From: Cavenderia fasciculata
Lineage: Eukaryota; Evosea; Eumycetozoa; Acytosteliales; Cavenderiaceae
Assembly: GCF_000203815.1 (NCBI RefSeq)
Contig: NW_004457624.1
Coordinates: forward strand, 1,178,001 to 1,242,000
DNA: 64,000 bases
Reading direction: 5' to 3'
Positions 57,680 through 64,000 of the stretch are shown in pieces. A program made the translations under genes and the position numbers. Position 1 is the stretch's first letter, and each line of letters starts with the position of its first letter. Under the pieces are notes generated by a model that saw only the letters and a list, made by a program, of their open reading frames with translations, ran no database searches and had not been told where the DNA came from.

Positions 57680-59704
57680 TTATGGACTACATCTATCTCT
57701 CATACGTGGATAGAGACAAACGTTTCTAATGTGTTCTTCACCGAGGAACCAAGTGAGGAAACGTTCAAAACCAAGACCATAACCACCGTGTGGACAGGTA
57801 CCGTATTTACGTTGGTCGGTGAACCAATAGTATTGAGATGGGTCGAGACCTTCCTTTTTGTAGGCGTCCATGAGTTGTTGGTAGTTGGCAATACGCATAC
57901 TGCCACCGACGATTTCACCGACACCTGGCATCAACAAATCGGTAGATTCGGTCAATCTGTCGTCCTCTGGACAACGGGCCATGTAAAAGGCCTTCATTTC
58001 GTGTGGGAATCTGCAGAAAAAGATTGGCTTGCCAATCATGTCGTTCATCTTTCTCTCTTGAGCTTCTGGAATGTCGTCACCAAACTCAAAGTGGACGGGG
58101 ACACCGTTCTCTTCCGACTTGTAGATCTTGTTCTCACGACAAAACTTGATACCCTCTTCGTAGTTCATACGCATGAATGGACGCTCGGGAATCTTGGCGT
58201 TGGGGTTGACAGTGAGGAGGAGATCCTTGTCGAGCTTAAAGAGACGCTCGGCAACGTCGCAGACGAGGAACTCGATACGGTCGAGCAAGTCGTCAAACTT
58301 GATGAATGGACTCTCGACTTCAATGTGAGTAAACTCGGCCAAATGACGACGGGTCTTGCTGGCCTCGGCACGGTACGATTGGGCAATACAAAAGGCGTCA
58401 CCGACAACTGGAATCATTGTCTCGAGGTAGAGTTGAGACGATTGGGTGAGGTAGGCGGGCGAGCCAAAGAAATCGAGTGTAAACAACTCACTACCACCCT
58501 CGCAGAATGTGTTGACGAGGGTTGGTGGGGTGACTTCAAAGTAACCATTGTCATAGAAATGGTCACGGAATGCCTTCATGGCAAGTGAACGCATCTTCAT
58601 GATGGCAGAGGCACGGGTACCACGCAATACAATGTGACGTTGGTCAAACATTTGGTCGACGTGTGACTCGGTGTTGATGATACCTTCGAGATCGACGTTG
58701 GACTCACCAATCAATTGCCAATAGTCGACTTGGAGCTCGACGTCTTGTGGAGCCTTCTTGCCTGGTGGTGGGACGGTGAGTGTACCGTAGAGCGAGACGG
58801 TGGCCTCTCTGATGAGTACGTCGTGGAGTGATGGATGGACGAGGTCGCCAGTCAAAACACATTGCAAGAAACCAGTGCCATCTCTAAGCTTGATGAAACC
58901 AACACTCTTTTGAATACGAGCTTCGTGCAACCAACCCTTAATATGTACACGTTGACCTTGAATCTTTGGTGAACAGTCACGAATCTTGACTTCCTTGGCT
59001 GGGGCAGCACCGGCTGGCTCCTTTAATGTGATCTTTTCCAATGGCTCGGCAGCCTTTTGTTGTACAACTACCACCTTTTTAACCTTTTCCTCAACCTTTT
59101 TTGGTCCCAATACTTCAGTCAACTTGAGGTTGAGTTGAACAATAACTTGACTCATATCAGCCCATTTTAATTGTTCTTTTAATGGAGTTGAAAGATCTCC
59201 CATTGGAATATGCCATCTAAATTTGAAACAAATATTGTTAGTTTAATTATAATTATACTTCTATATTTCTATCTCTTCTTCTTTGTTTTCATACTTTTTC
59301 TCTTCAATTTCAGCCTTCTTTTGAACAAACAATTTGTCAACGGCTTGAGCGATTTGTTCGACGGTGACTTCAGCACCAATACCACATTCAGTCTTGAAGG
59401 TAGAATCATCAAAGGTTGGATGATCCTTGAGGTATTTGAGGGCAGCTTGGAATTGTTGTGTCACCTTGAATGCACCTTGACCAATGTATTTGGCGACGTG
59501 TGCACGACTGGGTGATTGAGCAACAGCAGAGGTGGCCAATTGGTAGACATAGTTACCGATAGCCTTGTCGCAACCACCTGAAACACCAGCTTCATTGATG
59601 ACAGCCTTGAGTGTAGCAGTCAATTCTGGGTTCTTGACAGTATCCTTTGATTTCTTTTCATCTAATCCGATCGAACGGAATAATGTAACATCTGCTTCAG
59701 ACAT
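57680..59704 (-). CDS. asnS1: Asparaginyl-tRNA synthetase, cytosolic, with GlnRS-type N-terminal domain
   Basis: Two exons, complement(57680..59216, 59295..59704), give 648 aa. Residues 1-160 resemble the non-specific RNA-binding N-terminal domain of eukaryotic GlnRS (LFRSIGLDEKKSKDTVKNP; GCDKAIGNYVYQLATS; then STPLKEQLKWAD). A Lys-rich linker follows, then the OB-fold anticodon domain (about 210-310, VHIKGWLHEARIQKSVGFIKLRD). The class II catalytic core has FTHIEVE, motif 2 SYRAEASKTRRHLAEF, motif 3 GGYGLGFERFLTWFLG, and the terminal NVCLYPRMRDRCSP of archaeal/eukaryotic AsnRS. It charges tRNA-Asn in the cytosol. The KKWHIPMGDLSTP junction comes from the splice. Confidence 0.93.
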
Positions 59705-60479
59705 TTCTTTCTCTATCTAATCTTCTATATATATAAATATGTAAAAACGTTAAATATAATATCTCTTTTTTCTTATACAAAAGAAGAGAATGCGATAATT
59801 AATTATTAATAATATTGATACTAAAAGAGGAAGAAGTAAAGTTTGAGTAAAGTGCGATACCTTTTCATCATCGTCCAAGAGAGAGAAGTGCTCAAGAAAC
59901 AATTTTTTTGTTTTTTTTTTAATCCTGTCCTGTCTCACAATACTCAAATTATTCCTGCTTGTGTCAAATAAGCAACACGAAAATCATTTGAATTTCTCAA
60001 TAAAAAGGGTATTGGTTCAATTAATTTTAAAAAAGTATAGAAGTATACTTTTTTTTTTTTAATACAATACTTTCTTTATTTTCTTTTATGATCATTCGAA
60101 TTGCTCACAAAATATAATAATAAAAACAAATACTTGCTGCAATCCGAAAGTTTTGTCGTCAAAATCATCGTTCGTCTTTTTTTTTTTTTGATTATTTTTA
60201 AAACCAAACTTACTACTAACTAGTTAGATATAATATATTTATTTATTTATATAGAGGTTTAAGAAGCTAGCTAACTTGTTCTTTTACCCTTTTTAAACAA
60301 ATTCGATAAATAACTAAACTTATTTAAATTGTTGACATTTCAACAGCAATAATATTTGTATAAACGAATCCTCCTCCCATTGAAGTATCGGTTTTTTTTT
60401 AATCGTTCTTCTCTCTTTTAAAATCCTCCTCCACACACGCATCACATACATATATATACATACATAGAGTAACTCAACC
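59705..60479. promoter_or_regulatory. Divergent intergenic region, AsnRS / NSA2 genes
   Basis: About 775 bp shared upstream region of two translation-related genes. It has long T-runs (59910-59920, 60049-60060, 60178-60189) and a CCTCCTCC patch near 60368-60432. No gene is visible. Confidence 0.5.
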
Positions 60480-61370
60480 ATGGCTCAAGGTGATTACATT
60501 GAATTACATAGAAAGAGATTTGGTCGTAGATTCGATCATTTTGAAAAATTGTATGTAAACCAACAAACAAACACAAACAAACAAACACAAACGAATTGAT
60601 TCAAATATCTAATATACTATTACTTTTACTTTGTTACTTTTTATTAATTTTCTTTTAGACGTAAAAAGACAGCAAGAGAAGGTCACAAGAGATCAGCATT
60701 GGCACAGAAATTGACAGGTTTCAAGGCCAAGCTATTAAATAAGAAGAGATATGCAGAAAAGGCGGCTATGAAGAAGCAGATTGCTCTTCATCAAGAAAGA
60801 ACAAACAAAAAGGCATCGACAGACAATATTAAAGAGGGAGCAGTTCCATCATACTTGTTGGACAGAGAAGGTGTATCGAGAGCCAAGGTACTCTCTAACA
60901 TGGTCAAGCAAAAGAGAAAGGAAAAGGCAGGCAAGTGGAACGTCCCATTGCCCAAGGTTAGGGCCATCAGCGAAGATGAAATGTTCAAGGTTATTCGTAC
61001 CGGTAAGAGACAAAAGAAGGCTTGGAAGCGTATGGTCACAAAGGTGACCTTTGTCGGCGAAGGTTTCACTCGTAAACCACCTAAATACGAACGTTTCATT
61101 CGTCCCACTGGTCTTCGTTTCAAAAAGGCCAACGTCACTCATCCAGAACTCAAATCTACCTTTTATCTCGATATCCTCTCGGTCAAAAAGAACCCACAGT
61201 CACCTACATACACTCAACTTGGTGTCATCACCAAGGGTACAATCATCGAAGTCAACGTTTCAGATCTTGGTTTGGTCACTCAGACGGGTAAGGTCGTTTG
61301 GGGTAAATACGCTCAAGTCACCAATAATCCTGAAAATGATGGTACCATCAATGCTCTTTTATTAGTCTAA
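60480..61370 (+). CDS. nsa2: NSA2 ribosome biogenesis factor (eS8-like)
   Basis: Two exons (60480..60550, 60659..61370) give 260 aa, the usual length of Nsa2/TINP1. The first exon encodes [20 protein letters not shown]. The product continues [60 protein letters not shown] and, at the C-terminus, the eS8-like [20 protein letters not shown]. It acts in the nucleolus in 27S pre-rRNA processing and 60S assembly. The short first exon ends in phase 2 and the intron is about 108 bp, rich in CAAA repeats. Codon use is more GC-rich and biased than neighbours, typical of a highly expressed gene. Confidence 0.96.
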
Positions 61371-61589
61371 AAAATAAATATACAAATATTCAATACAATT
61401 CATTATTATTATTATTATTATTATCTGATATATTAATCTATCTTTGATTGTTTCTTTTGTTTTGTTTTGTTTTAAAAAATTAATATTAATTTATTATGTA
61501 TAAATTTTTGATTTTTGGTTATTATTATTTCTTTGTGGAATACAATATTGTTGTTGTTGTATTCTACAATAGATGATTCTGTTGTTTTT

Positions 61590-63592
61590 TTAACCCCATT
61601 GATGACCTCTTCTTCCACCATGAGAATGACCATGACCACCACCACCACTGTGACTGTGACCATGACCTCTTGAACTTTGTCTTTGTTGTTGGAAACCAAA
61701 TGGACTACCTCCAAAATCGTCATCGTCTCCCATACCACCAAAATGCATGCCACCCATGCCGCCCATGCCACCCATACCGCCCATACCTCCCATACCGCCC
61801 ATGCCACCACGTTGGGCAAAGAACATGTTGAATATTTGGCTAGGATCGACACCGCCAAAACCTCCCATGCCGCCCATATCTTCGGCGTCAAAGGGTATTC
61901 CATTTTCGTCTTGACCCATGTCGTATCTTTGTTTCTTCTTTGGATCGCTCAATATAGAGTATGCCTCGCCGACATCCTTGAACATTTTTTCGGCGTGTGC
62001 CTTTTCGGCTTCGGGGATGGTACTATTTTTGTCTGGATGGTATTGGAGCGCCAACTTTCTGTAGGCCTTTTTAATATCAACTTCATTGCAGTCTTTGGCA
62101 ACACCCAAGATCTTGTAATAGTCCTTTCTTGCTGCCTTTTTGAGTGCAATCTTGGCCTCTTTAAGGTTTCTTCTAATATCGTCGCTTTCGTCCAATCCCT
62201 TGGCCTTTTCCAAATCTCTTACTGCGTCTTCGTACATTTCTTGTTTCATATATAATTGTGCTCTTCTTGTCATTGCCTTTACATAGTTTGGATCCAATTC
62301 CAATGCCTTTGTACAATCATCAATTGCTTCTCTTGTTTTATTCAACTAAATTTAGAAAAAATAAGTTAGGTTTTGTTGTTGGGTTAGTTTTCAATCAATG
62401 TAATGATCATTATATTATATTTCTATCTACATACTTGAACGGCAGTAGCAGCTCTATTATTATAAATTTGAGCATTGAGAGTATCAAACTTTGGATCGAT
62501 TTCAAGTGCTTCGCTGAAAAGCTCGTATGCTTTTTCATAGTCCTTGGCGACGAATGCCTCGTTACCAGCCTTTTTCTTGGCTTCCAAGTTATTTAATTTT
62601 TTCAAAGCGACACGACTATCACTGAAATCTGGATCGTACACCAAAGAGTTCTTAAAATGTTGTGCAGCTGATGCCATATTGTTACTGTAATATAATGCCA
62701 AACCTCTGACATATAATAATTCTGGGTTCATTTGATCATCTTGTAATAGTTGTCTAAACAAAAAAAATAAAATAATTATATTAATATTTATATATATATT
62801 TTTGGTCGATCGATCGATTGATATATCGATAATATATCTATGATATAGTTGTTTTTTTTTTGTATACATACGACATTAAATTTTGAGCCTTTCCATAATG
62901 CTTGTTTTCAATTAATAATTTACCCTTTAATATGTTGGAGGCAAGGTGATATTTGGCATAGTTTAAGACTTGTTCGATTTCAGAGAGAGCCAAAGTTGGA
63001 TTGCTTTCATAGTGGTCCTTTGCGTTTTGTAATTGTTTCTCAACGTTTGCAATTGTGTTCTTTTCGGTCAAGAGTTCGTGGTTCATTGGATCGACAACCA
63101 ATCCAGAGACAATGACGGTCTTTGCCTCTTCGAATTTACCCAATTGTACCAATGCCTTGGCTTCACGGGTGTATCCCTTGATAAAGGTCTTGTCGACAGT
63201 CAATGCCTTTTGAGAGTCTGCAATACAATCTCTTAATGACCCCTTGGTTGCAATTGCCAAGTGTGCTGCTGCTCTATTACCATAATATGCCGCTATTGTT
63301 CCATTTGATTTTTCTAAAAGTATGTTTTAAAAAAATAACATATGATTTTAGTAAGTAAGTAAGTACATGTGATATCTATTTAATATATTATATTATATTA
63401 ATATATATCTCGACGACTATATCTTATATATCTTTGTAAAAAGTAGTCGTAGTATCAATGTAGTTGCTATTCTCTTTCATTCAACTTACCAATAGCTTCT
63501 GTAAAACATCGAATTGCATCATTGTATCTTTGATGTTTGAAGTGTTCGTTTCCCTTGTTCTTTAACTCTTCGTGGCTGTATTCGACTTCCAT
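61590..63592 (-). CDS. TPR and J-domain co-chaperone (DNAJC7/TPR2-like)
   Basis: Four exons, complement(61590..62345, 62435..62753, 62872..63313, 63490..63592), give 539 aa. An array of about eight or nine TPRs runs from residue 5 to about 355 ([83 protein letters not shown] across splices). A J-domain follows at about 362-435 with [21 protein letters not shown] and the HPD motif in LQYHPDKNS. The C-terminus is a Gly/Met-rich linker (repeated GGM) and a His/Gly/Ser tail. The family binds Hsp70 and Hsp90 and moves clients between them in the cytosol. Confidence 0.95.
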
Positions 63593-64000
63593 TTCTCTTT
63601 ATCTCTGTCTTTAGTTTACTGCTGCTGTAAAGTTGGATGAAATGTTATGTGTATTTAAAAAAAAATTGAAAATGAATGAGATGGTGAATTCGACGATTCA
63701 GGCTCTAATAATAAATAATAATAAATATTTTAAATTAATAAATATTTATAAATTTGTTGAGTGAAGGGTATATAGATAGATAAATAGATTTATAGGTATA
63801 TATTATGTTCTATTAAGAATTGAATATATTAAATAATCACGACTAAAAAGTGAGTATAGTATCAAGAGCAATCTTGAGTGTAATGTGTGAGTCGTTAGTC
63901 TTTCTTTGACTTTGAACGAAAATTCATTGTTTTTTCATCGGATTTCCCTGCTTAAAAAAAAATGTTTTTTTGGGTCTGTGGATACATGGAACGCATATTC
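63593..64000. other. Intergenic sequence upstream of the TPR/J gene
   Basis: About 400 bp to the right edge, AT-rich with TAAATATT-like repeats near 63716-63755 and poly-A near 63956. It presumably holds the DNAJC7-like promoter. No other gene is visible. Confidence 0.4.

Noticed and set aside
57647-58588. 313-codon plus ORF
   Set aside because: Antisense shadow of the AsnRS catalytic domain, allowed by its strong codon bias.
61677-62255. 192-codon plus ORF opposite the J-domain gene
   Set aside because: Antisense shadow; His/Thr repeats mirror the Gly/Met repeats of the real protein.
1-64000. tRNA genes, rRNA, CRISPR arrays, bacterial operons
   Set aside because: I looked for T-loop GGTTCGAATCC-like cores, clustered direct repeats with spacers and polycistronic layouts and found none; the window is a eukaryotic nuclear gene region.

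Overview
The window looks like a piece of a dictyostelid (social amoeba) nuclear genome. It is AT-rich, with coding islands cut by short AT-rich introns (mostly about 50-120 bp, GTAAGT/GTATGT...TTTAG). Many proteins carry poly-N, poly-T/S, poly-Q or poly-A runs, intergenic DNA holds microsatellites, and several protein families are typical of amoebae (intracellular-type P2X, HSPA12-type Hsp70 with a VWA domain, SPX-EXS, TTG-repeat GPI proteins). Codon use is less extremely AT-rich than I associate with Dictyostelium discoideum, so a Heterostelium/Cavenderia-like species is a reasonable guess, but that is inference. Exon coordinates below were worked out by hand. In each full model the spliced exons sum to whole codons.

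Layout. 1-2.6 kb: a partial gene for a mitochondrial-looking protein and an acid-lipase/steryl-ester-hydrolase gene, both minus. 2.6-4.3 kb: a gene-free stretch rich in microsatellites. 4.3-5.35 kb: a divergent pair of small coiled-coil ORFs of unknown function. 5.8-6.9 kb: MTD1-type NAD-dependent methylene-THF dehydrogenase (minus). 8.2-14.4 kb: a 1,912-residue TRIP12/UPL3-type HECT ubiquitin ligase (plus). 14.6-16.2 kb: a crinkler (CRN)-type P-loop NTPase (minus). 16.3-19.3 kb: SPX-EXS (XPR1-like) phosphate transporter (minus). 20.1-22.1 kb: U1-type zinc-finger protein (plus). 22.2-24.4 kb: ankyrin-repeat protein (minus). 24.8-26.2 kb: PAQR seven-TM protein (plus). 26.3-28.8 kb: poly-N coiled-coil protein (minus). 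29.3-31.8 kb: Hsp70-VWA fusion (plus). 31.9-33.9 kb: decayed duplicates of the coiled-coil gene joined to a protein kinase (minus). 34.1-35.7 kb: a small orphan gene and cysteine dioxygenase. 38-39.3 kb: La protein. 39.8-41.8 kb: an inverted-repeat-bounded segment enclosing a decayed PAP2 phosphatase fragment. 42.4-47.6 kb: a one-TM protein, a P2X receptor and APC6. 47.7-49.9 kb: Sly1. 50.7-51.6 kb: a double-MAPR heme-binding protein. 51.8-52 kb: a 31-residue spliced microprotein. 52.3-53.9 kb: UPF0301/AlgH protein. 54.3-55.7 kb: RNase III/dsRBD mitochondrial-type protein. 55.8-56.4 kb: GPI-anchored cupredoxin-like protein. 57.7-59.7 kb: AsnRS carrying a GlnRS-type N-terminal domain. 60.5-61.4 kb: NSA2. 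61.6-63.6 kb: DNAJC7-like TPR/J co-chaperone.

Most genes are core eukaryotic housekeeping functions (translation, ribosome assembly, ubiquitin ligation, ER-Golgi traffic, phosphate and one-carbon metabolism) with no operon-like organisation. Neighbours often diverge from shared AT-rich promoter gaps. The accessory interest lies in four places: the CRN-type gene, the duplicated coiled-coil/kinase locus, the inverted-repeat segment at 39.8-41.8 kb, and unusual domain fusions (Hsp70-VWA, GlnRS-N/AsnRS, tandem MAPR).
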